From positions 682,001 through 746,000 of the forward strand of contig NZ_BSYJ01000001.1 in the NCBI RefSeq assembly GCF_030270605.1: a stretch of DNA of 64,000 nt. The letters are read 5' to 3'. This document shows positions 33,678 through 42,371 of this stretch, piece after piece; within the stretch, counting starts at the first letter, position 1; each line of letters starts with the position of its first letter. Both the position numbers and the translations under genes were made by a program. This DNA is from Biformimicrobium ophioploci (GTDB taxonomy: Bacteria; Pseudomonadota; Gammaproteobacteria; Pseudomonadales; Cellvibrionaceae). Under the pieces are notes generated by a model that had not been told where the DNA came from, searched no databases, and saw nothing but the letters and a program-made list of their open reading frames with translations.

Positions 33678-34493
33678 ATGCAGACTGTTGTGATTACCGG
33701 GAGTACCCGTGGTATCGGGCGGGGCCTGGCGGAGAACTTTTTGGCGGCGGGCTGTCGGGTGATCATCAGCGCACGTTCGCAGGCACAGGTAAACGCGGTG
33801 GTGGCCGAGTTGCGCGCGCGTTTTGGTGAGGCGCCGGTTGCCGGCCTGCGCTGCGACATTACCGATGAGGAGGATCTGCGTGCGCTGTGGGGCTTTGCCA
33901 GTGAGGCTGGCCCCGTTGATATCTGGATCAACAATGCAGGTATGAGCATTGTGCGCAAGCCACTGGCGCAGCAGAGTGTTTCCGACCTGTGCAATATCGT
34001 CGACACCAACCTGACAGGCCTGTTACTGGCCTGCAAGGTGGCGCTTGCGGGGATGCAGGCGCAGGGGTGTGGCCAGATCTGGAACATGGAGGGTTTCGGC
34101 AGTACCGGCCAGATGGCGCCGGGTATGGTGGCCTACGGTGCGACCAAACGCGCGCTCAACTATGTGACTGCGGCACTGCAGAAAGAGGTCAAGGGCAGCG
34201 CCGTCCAGGTCAATACCCTGAGTCCGGGCATTGTGGTCACGGACCTGCTGTTGGGGGATTACGATCTGCAGTCGGAACAGTGGCGCAAGACCAAAAAGAT
34301 TCTCAACATCCTCGGCGATACGGTAGAAACTGTCACGCCGTACCTGGTGAGGGGCATCCTGGCGGCCCGTAAATCCGGCACCCGGGTAGCCTGGCTGACC
34401 GGCCCGAAGGCATTCTGGCGTTTCCTGACAGCGGCCTTCAACAAGCGTGATCTGTTTTCCGAATACGAGTCCAGGGCCGCCGAGGCCGGGTAG
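33678..34493 (+). CDS. SDR resembling chlorophyll(ide) b reductase (NYC1/NOL-like), first copy
   Basis: 271 residues. Cofactor motif VVITGSTRGIGRGLAENFL (TGxxxGxG at 7-14), DIWINNAG (81-88), and YGATK (153-157). What makes it NYC1/NOL-like is the region CGQIWNMEGFGSTGQMAPGMVAYGATKRALNYVTAALQKEV...VQVNTLSPGIVVTDLLL, which replaces the usual active-site Ser-rich strand with N-x-E/D-G-x-G-S. YLVRGILAARKSGTRVAWLTGPKAFWRFLT near the end also fits. In plants this enzyme converts chlorophyll b to 7-hydroxymethyl chlorophyll a. A general SDR with another substrate remains possible. It has its own operator and a strong downstream terminator. Confidence 0.75.
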   Translation: MQTVVITGSTRGIGRGLAENFLAAGCRVIISARSQAQVNAVVAELRARFGEAPVAGLRCDITDEEDLRALWGFASEAGPVDIWINNAGMSIVRKPLAQQSVSDLCNIVDTNLTGLLLACKVALAGMQAQGCGQIWNMEGFGSTGQMAPGMVAYGATKRALNYVTAALQKEVKGSAVQVNTLSPGIVVTDLLLGDYDLQSEQWRKTKKILNILGDTVETVTPYLVRGILAARKSGTRVAWLTGPKAFWRFLTAAFNKRDLFSEYESRAAEAG

Positions 34494-34510
34494 GTAAGGA
34501 GATAGAAGAG

Positions 34511-34548
34511 AAAAACCCGGCGCCCTAAAAAAGGATGCCGGTTTTTTT
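34511..34548. terminator. Bidirectional rho-independent terminator
   Basis: A 10-base stem (34517-34526 with 34532-34541, one wobble and one mismatch) is flanked by an A-run on the left and a T-run on the right. It can therefore end both the SDR transcript (plus) and the convergent MFS transcript (minus). Confidence 0.85.
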
Positions 34549-34557
34549 ATATCTGCA

Positions 34558-35910
34558 TCATGCGCCGGCTGGGGACTCCGCAGCGCTCTGTGCAGGGCCG
34601 TTGGCTGAGGCCTCTGCCAGAGGCTGCACACTTTTGCCGGTCAGAATTGACCAGCCCATCACCAGCACCGCCACCCCGGCAAAGAATACAAACGGGCCGG
34701 ACGGGCGCCAGTGGTCGAAGAGGTAGCCGCCCACCACACTGGCCACGAGGATACCCACCGCACCGCTCAGGGTGAAGAATCCGATCACTGCGCCTCGGTG
34801 TGCTTTTGGTGCCTGCTGGGCCACCAGTACGCCGCTGGTGATGACACAGCTGATCTCGCCGAGGCCGATCAACACCGCGCACAGGATCATGCCCGGGGCA
34901 AACGGATCGGTGATGAAAAAGGTTGAACCGTAGCCGACGGCAGAAACCGCGAGGGATATGGTAAGGGCTTTTACACGGTCAATGCGGTCCGCCAGTATGC
35001 CGAACAGCGGTGCTCCCAAAAGCGCGCAACCCTGTGCAATACCCACAATCATGCCTGCCTTTGCAAGTGCGTCAGCGCGGCTCAGGCCCATTTCCGCAGT
35101 GCCATGGTTGGTAACCCACAGGGTAAAGAAGGTGCCGACAATCATCAGGTTGCCGCGCGCTACGAACGAAGCGCCGTAGGCCAGTGCGATTCCTGGATCG
35201 CGCGCAGCGCGCAGGCCGTTACTGGCGATCGCCAGGATGGATTCGCTGTGCTCGCTGCTGCTGCGCGCTGTGCCGTTCTTCAGGCCTGCGAGCATAAGTA
35301 TGCCGGTCAGGAAGGCAATTATCGCGACTACGGTGTATGTCTGGATACCGGCTTCCTGGGCACTGGCGCCGCCGTTTTGCAATATGGCGGGAATCTGTAG
35401 CAGCAGGAATACGCTGATCATGGCGCCGATGCCGTTCATCACACCCTGCAGCCCGGTCGCGCGGCCACGGCTCTCGTCCTGAACATAATCAGCGATCAGC
35501 GCGACGATGGTGGTGGTCACTGCGGCGAGACCCACAGAATAGAACAGGCGCACGAACAGCAGCTCCTGGATATCGCGCGCGTGCGGGTAAAGGGCGATGC
35601 CCGCCGACATAATGATGAAGCCGAATGCGGTAACCGGCCTGCGCCCGAACCGGTCTGATAGTGGGCCAAATACCGCAACCGCAATGATGATGGTGATTTC
35701 GGCCCAGAAGTTCAGCAGTCCGCTGACCATGCCGTGGCGCTCTTGCTCGATCCCCAGGAATTCTGTCAGCAGGAACGGCTGGCTCTGCGGGATAAAGGAC
35801 GCGAACATGATGGTCGCGAGGCAGGCAAAGTAAAACGTGAGCAGGTTGCGCACACTGACGCCTGCCTCGGGGTTGAGGCCCAGAAATCTGCGCCCGGTTG
35901 AATTGGTCAT
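34558..35910 (-). CDS. MFS transporter (first copy)
   Basis: 450 residues from ATG 35908-35910 (AGGGG at 9 bases); the longer frame to 35979 is rejected. Twelve hydrophobic helices. The MFS loop motif GPLSDRFGRRPVTAFG lies between TM2 and TM3 and its counterpart GILADRIDRVKALT in the second half. Substrate unknown; its position, divergent from a double nitrilase across a GntR-type operator, suggests import of a pathway compound or export of an end product. It is homologous to the MFS protein at 52-53.3 kb, which has the same kind of neighbours. Confidence 0.88.
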   Translation of the reverse strand: MTNSTGRRFLGLNPEAGVSVRNLLTFYFACLATIMFASFIPQSQPFLLTEFLGIEQERHGMVSGLLNFWAEITIIIAVAVFGPLSDRFGRRPVTAFGFIIMSAGIALYPHARDIQELLFVRLFYSVGLAAVTTTIVALIADYVQDESRGRATGLQGVMNGIGAMISVFLLLQIPAILQNGGASAQEAGIQTYTVVAIIAFLTGILMLAGLKNGTARSSSEHSESILAIASNGLRAARDPGIALAYGASFVARGNLMIVGTFFTLWVTNHGTAEMGLSRADALAKAGMIVGIAQGCALLGAPLFGILADRIDRVKALTISLAVSAVGYGSTFFITDPFAPGMILCAVLIGLGEISCVITSGVLVAQQAPKAHRGAVIGFFTLSGAVGILVASVVGGYLFDHWRPSGPFVFFAGVAVLVMGWSILTGKSVQPLAEASANGPAQSAAESPAGA

Positions 35911-35989
35911 ATCGACAGCCCCTATGGAGTGGAATTTGCACAATGGCCCCGGAGCCATTCTATTTGGAAACCGGAGCAAATGATATATT

Positions 35990-36005
35990 GTTAGTGTTTT
36001 ATAAC
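35990..36005. promoter_or_regulatory. GntR-type operator GTTAGT-GTTT-TATAAC
   Basis: The right half-site is perfect and the left matches 4 of 6. It lies in the divergent promoter between the MFS transporter and the first double-domain nitrilase. Confidence 0.6.
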
Positions 36006-36045
36006 AAATGCTGCTGCGCAGCGCCGCAAGGGAGTCAAATCAATA

Positions 36046-37794
36046 ATGAAAGACAGGAAGATTCGCGTTGCCGCAGCGCAGTTTTCGGTGGGCACCGATG
36101 TAGAGGCCAACCTCGCGACAACGCTACGCATGCTGGACCAGGCAGCAGAGGTTGCGCCAGATCTGGTGGTGTTACCAGAGTTCTGCAACCACCTTTCCTG
36201 GTATGACAACCAGGAACACTGTGCCGCGGTGTCTGTCCCGCTGGACGGGCCTTTCCTGAAGGCGGTCGCTGCAAAAGCCCGCGCACTGTCAATTTACGTT
36301 GTTATCAACTGCACCGTGTTGCGCAAGGGGGGCAGCGTTACCGGCTCCAGCCTGCTGTATTCCCCGCAAGGAGAGCTGCTGGCCGATAACACCAAGCAGA
36401 TCTATATTGGCCACGAAAATGATTTCCTGACCCCGGCACAGGCGCCGGCTCCGGTCGTCGAAACACCGCTGGGCCGGCTGGGGCTCTATAGCTGCATGGA
36501 TGGCGTTATCAATGAACCGCCGCGTACGCTGGCCCTGCGCGGCGCCCAAATCCTGTGTAACAGCCTCAACTCCTTTGCCAGTGACGAGGGCTCCCTGCAT
36601 GTGCCAGTGCGCGCACCGGAGAACCGCGTTTTCATCGTCGCGGCGAACAAGGTGGGTCCGCTGGTGCCTGAGCCATTGCTGGAACCGGTCAGCCAGGCCA
36701 CGGGTATTCCCGAGAAATTCCTGCATGGCGCGGGTGAAAGCCAGATTGTTGCCCCGGACGGTACGGTGCTCGCCTGCGCTTCGTGTGATCAGGAGCAGGT
36801 GGTGTATGCCGATATCGATGTCGCGCAGGCCGACAGCAAACTGCGCGCAGACGGCACTGATGTGTTTGCCAGCCGCCGACCGGATCTTTACCGGCCTATC
36901 TGCGAGAACCCGCAGCAGCAATCCTATCCGGCATGGCGCGCTGCCGACACTTTGCAGGCCGCATTACTGACGCCCGGCGCTGGCGGCCCCGATGGTTTGC
37001 GCGAGTCCGCCGCGCTGCTGAGCGATGCGCTCGGTCAGGGTGCGTTGCTGGCAGCGCTGCCGCCATTACTTTCCTCTCAGGAAATCGCCGAAGACCTGGA
37101 CGCTGCACTGCTGTTTGCCCGGGAGGTCGTGAGTACCCTGAGCGCATGTCTTGGAAAGAACCAGTGTGTTGCCACTTCACTGCCCCAGCGCAGCGAAGAT
37201 GGGCGTACGCAGAACTGCGCGCTATTGATCGGGTCTGATGGTGTGCTGCTGTCCCAGCCGCAGGTGCATCGCAGCGCCCGTTGCGCCTGGTCGGCCAGTG
37301 GCAGCGGTTTTCAGTCCCTCGCCTTGCCTTTTGGGCGCGTCGCGGTGCTGACTTCCGATGACAGTATTTACCCGGAAACTTTCCGTTTGCTTGCGTTGCA
37401 GGGCGTTGACACGGTGGTGGTACCGCTTGAGCCGCTGGAGCGCTGGGAACTGCAGACCGGTCTGGTGGAGCGCGCCGCCGAGAACCGGATCAACCTGCTG
37501 GCGCCAGTGATCAATTCCGCTGGTGCGGCATTCGGGCATGGTCTCGCCGCGTCGCTGCAGCGTGATTTCACGGTGATGACAGCGTGGCAGGAGCGTCCGT
37601 TTGACGGCTTGTTGAGCCAGCCTGAACTGACGCGTCCTGCCGTCGGCGAGCACCTCACACTCGTTACGCTCTATCCCGCCGCGGCGCAAAACAAAGAGGT
37701 TTCGCGTAACACCGACCTGGTACGGAATCGTCCCTGGCACCTCAGTGGCGTCATTGCTGAATTGGCGAATGGCACCGTTACCGAGCCGGCCTGA
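36046..37794 (+). CDS. Nitrilase-superfamily protein with two tandem CN-hydrolase domains (first copy)
   Basis: 582 residues, twice the usual length. Domain 1 (about 5-285) has a complete triad: E45 in LPEFCNH, K117 in NTKQIYIGHEND and C150 in LYSCMDG. It is expected to hydrolyse a nitrile, amide or N-carbamoyl group. Domain 2 (about 305-570) keeps the fold pattern (FGRVAVLTSDDSIYPETFRLLALQGVDTVVVP and AAENRINLLAPV) but lacks the Glu, Lys and Cys. The Cys position reads TSDDS, so it is a pseudo-enzyme domain. An identical architecture occurs at 54312. Start ATG 36046 with AAGGGAG upstream. Confidence 0.88.
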   Translation: MKDRKIRVAAAQFSVGTDVEANLATTLRMLDQAAEVAPDLVVLPEFCNHLSWYDNQEHCAAVSVPLDGPFLKAVAAKARALSIYVVINCTVLRKGGSVTGSSLLYSPQGELLADNTKQIYIGHENDFLTPAQAPAPVVETPLGRLGLYSCMDGVINEPPRTLALRGAQILCNSLNSFASDEGSLHVPVRAPENRVFIVAANKVGPLVPEPLLEPVSQATGIPEKFLHGAGESQIVAPDGTVLACASCDQEQVVYADIDVAQADSKLRADGTDVFASRRPDLYRPICENPQQQSYPAWRAADTLQAALLTPGAGGPDGLRESAALLSDALGQGALLAALPPLLSSQEIAEDLDAALLFAREVVSTLSACLGKNQCVATSLPQRSEDGRTQNCALLIGSDGVLLSQPQVHRSARCAWSASGSGFQSLALPFGRVAVLTSDDSIYPETFRLLALQGVDTVVVPLEPLERWELQTGLVERAAENRINLLAPVINSAGAAFGHGLAASLQRDFTVMTAWQERPFDGLLSQPELTRPAVGEHLTLVTLYPAAAQNKEVSRNTDLVRNRPWHLSGVIAELANGTVTEPA

Positions 37795-37838
37795 GCGCCC
37801 GCCTGATTCAGGCAGCCGCGCTACCCTGCGTGGCTTAT

Positions 37839-37852
37839 TGAGTTTTATCAAT
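37839..37852. promoter_or_regulatory. Fnr-like palindrome TTGAG-TTTT-ATCAA
   Basis: It matches TTGAT-N4-ATCAA at 9 of 10 positions and lies 57 bases upstream of the RCCR-like gene at 37910. Confidence 0.6.
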
Positions 37853-37909
37853 GTCGAGCCATGGGAATGCCCGACAATTCAAATTAGCAAAAGCACACCG
37901 GAGCCAGTT

Positions 37910-38656
37910 ATGGGCACGAATTCGCTTCCACAGGCACTTGCAGAAAAGACCCGCAACCGGGTTGTCGAGTCCCTAGGGCTTTCAGAAGTGGCCGCCGAGG
38001 ACGGCGGCCCCTACATGACCCTCAACAGTCATGCGCCGATGGCGCAGGGCAAGGTCGGCGAGGTGCGTCTGTATCGGGGTGGCCCTCTCCAACAGATGGT
38101 GACCTGTTCGATCGTGGTACCGCAGATCGGGCTCGACTCCCACATGCTGTTCGCCTTCACCCCGGCGGAAAGCGGCGTGCCGCATTTCACCCTCGACTCG
38201 GTTGGTGCCGGTGGCCACTGGGCGTTCCACCTCGACCTGATTCCACGCGTCGACCTGGGTGCGAACCTCGCCTACATGGACGAGGTATTCACCCCGCTTA
38301 CCGATGCCTGCAAGGCCGGGCGCACCATCGATGGGCTGGGTGAGGCGCAGCTGGACCCGCGCCAGCTGGCGATCATGTCGCCTTGGATGCTTGCACATCG
38401 CGCCAGCGAGGCGGCCTTCGAAAATATCGGGCCAACCGTTAATGCCTACCTCGAGCACTGGCTTGAATTGTTGCAAACCGGCGTCAGTGAGCGGGCGCTT
38501 GAGGATTCTGACAGTGCCGCGCTGGCGCATCGGGATGTGCGAAACCGCGCCATCATATTCAGCCCGGAGGTGGATAAAGTCTGGGACCAGATTGGTGGGC
38601 TGATCGGTGCGGAAAGCGGTGTGGCATTGCGTGAACTGCTAAAGAGCTGCGCATAG
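37910..38656 (+). CDS. RCCR-family protein
   Basis: 248 residues from ATG 37910 (CGGAG at 7 bases). Core: PQIGLDSHMLFAFTPAESGVPHFTLDSVGAGGHWAFHLDLIPRVDLGANLAYMDEVFTPL, in which LDLIPRVDL (108-116) aligns with the V-L-D-L-x-P-R-K-D strand of plant RCCR. The later SPWMLAHRASEAAF and ALAHRDVRNRAIIF match the S-P and x-x-R-D regions. It is more diverged than the other two RCCR-like copies. Reduction of a ring-opened tetrapyrrole is inferred from family only. An Fnr-like site and separation from the nitrilase gene by 115 bases suggest independent control. Confidence 0.65.
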   Translation: MGTNSLPQALAEKTRNRVVESLGLSEVAAEDGGPYMTLNSHAPMAQGKVGEVRLYRGGPLQQMVTCSIVVPQIGLDSHMLFAFTPAESGVPHFTLDSVGAGGHWAFHLDLIPRVDLGANLAYMDEVFTPLTDACKAGRTIDGLGEAQLDPRQLAIMSPWMLAHRASEAAFENIGPTVNAYLEHWLELLQTGVSERALEDSDSAALAHRDVRNRAIIFSPEVDKVWDQIGGLIGAESGVALRELLKSCA

Positions 38657-38766
38657 AAAATCCAGAGAGCGGTAGTGAGGTAGCAAACTGGCAGAGAGAG
38701 GTTGGTTGCCAGGGATAGGGGCATGGCTATTGGCCTCAACAGGTTGGAATAAACCGGAGACAAGAC

Positions 38767-40038
38767 ATGAAGCTCACAGGTGAGATCCTGCTGGAAGACA
38801 TGAATGATGCCGAGCGCGCTCGTGCCGAGCTGGTGGAGCAGGTGCTGCCGGCGCTCCGGGAGGCGGCACGGGAAGTGGATGCCAGCGCCCAGTTTCATAT
38901 GCCCCATGTACAGCGCTTCAGCGAAGCGGGGCTGCTCGGGCTGGTAATTCCTACCGCGTACGGCGGACTCGGTGGTGGCCTTAGAGACCTGGCCGCAGCC
39001 TGCTTCGCGATCGGTTCTGCCTGTCCCTCTACAGCGCTGGCGTTTTTCTTTCACTGCAGCGCGGCCTCGCGTGGCCTGTTGGCAATGGAGGCCCTTGAGG
39101 CGGGACTGTTTGATACGGACGAGGCGAAAATTGTGCGCCGCTTTGCCGAACGGGTGTTGTATGGAATGGGCCGCGATGGCTACTGGTTTGCGAACTTTGC
39201 CAGTGAGTCGGTCAAGTCAGAAAAGGCTGCTGTTACCATCAGTACCCGCGCGCAGAAAGTGGACGGCGGTTTTCTGCTGAACGGCATCAAATCCTTTGGA
39301 ACGGGAACCGGGGTCGCAGATAAATATCTGGTCACCGCCAGCCTCGAGGGTTACGAAACCGCCGAAGGCCTCTGTACATTCTTTGTGGATCGCGACGGCG
39401 AAGGCGTTCGCGCGCGCGCACCGTGGGATGCGATCGGCATGCGCGGTACCAGTTCTGGCGGCATCGTGTTGGAAAACTATTTTGTGCCTGAAGACAAGGC
39501 GCTGGCCCTGCCCGGTGCCTTTACCCGCTGCATGCAGATGAGTCGCGGCAGCTTCGTCGGCAACCAGATGGCGGCGGTGTGTGGTTATGCAGGTGCAGCA
39601 CACACGGCCTACCAGTCTGTGCTGAAGCATCTGTCGGAAAAGAAATTTGCCGATACCGGCAAGCCCATCGGTACTGCGGCCTACCAGCAGGAACTGATTG
39701 GCAAGATGATGGTGGACCTGCAGACTGCGCTGCTGTGGCTGCGACGCCAGTTGCAGCTCGAATCGAGCGAACCGCCGATTGCACCCAAGCAGGAGGTCAT
39801 CAAGCAGTGGCGCTTGTGTAAAGGTGTTGTTGCCGAGTGCGGTTTCAATATTGCCACCAATGCGCTCAAGGCCAGCGGTACCTCCGGTACCATGGGCGAT
39901 CCGGCACGCTATCTGCGTGAACTGACCATGGGCATCGTGCAGGCATTCCCGGCAGAGCGTGGCCGCCTGATGGCTGCGCAGATGGAAATTGAGGGCGCCG
40001 AACAAAACCTGTTTGGTGTCGCAGAGAAAACCGATTGA
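38767..40038 (+). CDS. Acyl-CoA dehydrogenase-fold flavoprotein
   Basis: 423 residues, GGAG 8 bases before ATG 38767. ACAD-fold signatures are FSEAGLLGLVIPTAYGGLGGGLRDLAAACFAIGSACPSTALAFFFH, NGIKSFGTGTGVADKYLVTA and RGTSSGGIVLENYFVP. A helical C-terminal domain contains GTSGTMGDPARYLRELTMGIVQAFP. The catalytic Glu region of classical ACADs is not obvious. The protein may instead belong to the flavin-dependent monooxygenase branch (DszC/HpaB-like), which uses FMNH2 from a separate reductase such as 31242-31766. Both options are open. The ALDH gene follows 3 bases later. Confidence 0.82.
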   Translation: MKLTGEILLEDMNDAERARAELVEQVLPALREAAREVDASAQFHMPHVQRFSEAGLLGLVIPTAYGGLGGGLRDLAAACFAIGSACPSTALAFFFHCSAASRGLLAMEALEAGLFDTDEAKIVRRFAERVLYGMGRDGYWFANFASESVKSEKAAVTISTRAQKVDGGFLLNGIKSFGTGTGVADKYLVTASLEGYETAEGLCTFFVDRDGEGVRARAPWDAIGMRGTSSGGIVLENYFVPEDKALALPGAFTRCMQMSRGSFVGNQMAAVCGYAGAAHTAYQSVLKHLSEKKFADTGKPIGTAAYQQELIGKMMVDLQTALLWLRRQLQLESSEPPIAPKQEVIKQWRLCKGVVAECGFNIATNALKASGTSGTMGDPARYLRELTMGIVQAFPAERGRLMAAQMEIEGAEQNLFGVAEKTD

Positions 40039-40041
40039 GTA

Positions 40042-41496
40042 ATGAGCCCTCCTATGTCTTTTGTGGCGATGCTGATTGGTGGTAACTGGGTCGAGGCGGC
40101 GAGTGGATCCCGCTTTGCGGTAACGGCGCCGGAGACGGGAGCCTTGTTGGCCGAAGTGCCACGTGCGGGAGCGACCGACGTACATCGCTCCGTTGAAGCT
40201 GCCCGCCAGGGTTTCATGGACTGGTATCGGCTGACCCCGGCGCAGCGAGAGGCGGCATTGTTGCGCGCAGCCGAAATCGTCGCCGCAGAGGGTGAGCAGC
40301 GTTTCCTCGATACCCTGATTGATGAAAGCGGCTCCGCGATTCGCAAGGCGCGTATGGAGATCGCCTATACGGTCGACCTGTTACGTACAGCTGCCGGCGA
40401 GTCCCGGCGCCTTTATGGCGAAACCTTTCCCAATGACGACCCGCAACGAATCTCGATGGTGGTGCGTGAACCGCTCGGTGTGGTTGCGGTGGTTTCACCC
40501 TATAACGCCCCTCTTTCCCTGCTGGCAAAAATGTGTGCTTTCCCGCTGGCTGCGGGGAACAGCATCGTGATCAAGCCCTCAGAAGAAACGCCCCTGACAG
40601 CACTGGCGTTTGGTCGCCTGCTGCTGGACGCTGGTATGCCGCCCGCCACGGTCAACATTGTGACGGGCTATGGCGGTGAATGTGGCGCAGAGCTGGTCAA
40701 TCATCCTGATGTGCGTTGTATTGCCCTGACCGGCTCCACCGCGACCGGCATCCAGGTGGGACAGTCTGCGCTCACAAAAATGCGCAGGATGCAGCTCGAG
40801 CTCGGTGGCAAAAGCGCCATGCTGGTGCTGGAGGATGCGGATCCGGTCCACGCTGCGAAGATCGCGGCACAGGGTATCTTTACCCATGCCGGCCAGATTT
40901 GTATGGCCAACTCCCGCATCGTCGTGGCGAACCGAGTTTATGATGAATTTGTACAGGCGCTGAAAGCGGAAGCGGAGAGCCTGCACCTGGGCGATCTGCG
41001 TGACGAACGAACTACCTATGGCCCCCTGATCAATGCGCGAGCTGCCGAAAAAGTACTTGAACATATACGCGAAGCGGTCAGCGCTGGCGCCCGGTTATTG
41101 ACCGGCGGAGAAATTCTGAAGGGGCTCGTGATCAAACCGACGGTGCTGCTGGAGGTACCGCGAGACTGCGCTGCCTGGCGCGAAGAAAGTTTTGGCCCGG
41201 TGGTGAGTGTTGTTCCAGCCGCAGACCTCGATGAAGCAATTGCCCTTGCAAATGACAGTGATTACGGGCTGTCAGCGTCGGTGCTCACCAACAACCTGCA
41301 GTGGGGCCTGCATGCGGCGCGACGCATCAAATCCGGCGCAGTGCATATCGGCATGCATGCCTTCCAGAGTAACGCGCTGGCACCAATTGGCGGGGTCGGC
41401 CTGTCCGGTGTCGGCCGCAGCGGCGGTCATTACAGTACCGAGGAGTTCACTGAGATCAAGTGGATCAGCGCCGAGGTCGGGAGCCTGCCGGTTTGA
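40042..41496 (+). CDS. Aldehyde dehydrogenase family protein (first copy)
   Basis: 484 residues. NAD(P)-dependent ALDH motifs are present: VVSPYNAPLSLLAKMCAFPLAAGNSIVIKPSEETP, the general-base Glu in MQLELGGKSAMLVLEDAD, the catalytic Cys in THAGQICMANSRIVV, and EESFGPVVSVVPA. It oxidises an aldehyde to the acid. It sits in a tight operon (flavoprotein - ALDH - alpha/beta-hydrolase - isochorismatase - FAD monooxygenase). The start is weakly supported; a second Met lies four codons on. Confidence 0.92.
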   Translation: MSPPMSFVAMLIGGNWVEAASGSRFAVTAPETGALLAEVPRAGATDVHRSVEAARQGFMDWYRLTPAQREAALLRAAEIVAAEGEQRFLDTLIDESGSAIRKARMEIAYTVDLLRTAAGESRRLYGETFPNDDPQRISMVVREPLGVVAVVSPYNAPLSLLAKMCAFPLAAGNSIVIKPSEETPLTALAFGRLLLDAGMPPATVNIVTGYGGECGAELVNHPDVRCIALTGSTATGIQVGQSALTKMRRMQLELGGKSAMLVLEDADPVHAAKIAAQGIFTHAGQICMANSRIVVANRVYDEFVQALKAEAESLHLGDLRDERTTYGPLINARAAEKVLEHIREAVSAGARLLTGGEILKGLVIKPTVLLEVPRDCAAWREESFGPVVSVVPAADLDEAIALANDSDYGLSASVLTNNLQWGLHAARRIKSGAVHIGMHAFQSNALAPIGGVGLSGVGRSGGHYSTEEFTEIKWISAEVGSLPV

Positions 41497-42350
41497 TGGC
41501 ATTATCGGCCGAGGGAATTCGACGCGGTTACCTGGATGCGGATTGTGGCCAGTTACATTACCGGATCTGCGGTGAGGTGTCCGCTCCGCTTTTGTTGCTC
41601 CTGCACCAGACGCCCAGTGCCTCCGAGATGTACGAGCCGATAATGGCGCGACTCGCGAAAAATTTCCTTGTTGTCGCATTGGATACCCCCGGTTTCGGCA
41701 GCAGTGATGCACTGGTGGGCGAGTTTTCCATTGCCGCTGTGGCGCGCACTATCCAGGCCGCCGTGGCGCGCGAATTCGGTGGTCCGGTTCTGGTGTTCGG
41801 TCATCACACCGGTGCGGCCATCGCGGTGCAGCTCGCGTTTGACTACCCGCAGTTTGTGCGTGCCATAGCGCTGTGCGGTCCGACTTTGTTGAGTGAACAG
41901 CAGCGCAAGCAGCTGCCCGCTACAGCGAGCCCGATTGCTTTATGTGAGTCGGGGGTCCACTGGCAAGAGATGTGGCTGCGACTGAGAAACAAGGATTTTG
42001 ATGCGCCGCTTTCGCTCAGTATGCGGGAAACCCTGTTGGCATTTAAATGTGGTAGTGCATACCAGGATTCCTACTGCGCCGTGGTGGAGCAGGATACGGC
42101 TGCCCAGATGCGCGCGATTGAATGCCCGGTATTGCTCTTTGCCGGTGATCGCGACCCGTTATTGGCAAGTGTTGCACAGAGTGCGCAGCTGCTCAGGAAT
42201 AGTCATGTCGCGACAATTCCGGCATCGGCCGGTACCTATATCTGCGAAACACAGGCAGATACGGTAGCAGAGCTATTGAACAGCTATTTTCAAAAAATTG
42301 ATGGGCCTGTTGAAAGTGAAGCCGCATTGGCTGGACTGTCATCGCACTAG
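41496..42350 (+). CDS. Alpha/beta-hydrolase-fold protein lacking the usual catalytic residues
   Basis: 284 residues, ATG overlapping the ALDH stop by one base. The fold is clear: LLLLLHQTPSASEMYEPIMARLAKNFLVVALDTPGFGSSD, then LLFAGDRDPLL. The nucleophile elbow reads GHHTG (102-106) with His at the nucleophile position instead of Ser. The segment where the catalytic His normally lies reads SAGTYICETQAD without His. It occupies the place of NicD-like hydrolases in nicotinate-type clusters. It may use other chemistry (for example cofactor-free oxygen chemistry or lyase activity) or be a binding protein. Confidence 0.83.
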   Translation: MALSAEGIRRGYLDADCGQLHYRICGEVSAPLLLLLHQTPSASEMYEPIMARLAKNFLVVALDTPGFGSSDALVGEFSIAAVARTIQAAVAREFGGPVLVFGHHTGAAIAVQLAFDYPQFVRAIALCGPTLLSEQQRKQLPATASPIALCESGVHWQEMWLRLRNKDFDAPLSLSMRETLLAFKCGSAYQDSYCAVVEQDTAAQMRAIECPVLLFAGDRDPLLASVAQSAQLLRNSHVATIPASAGTYICETQADTVAELLNSYFQKIDGPVESEAALAGLSSH

Positions 42351-42371
42351 CAAAAGGATACTGGTAGCTCT

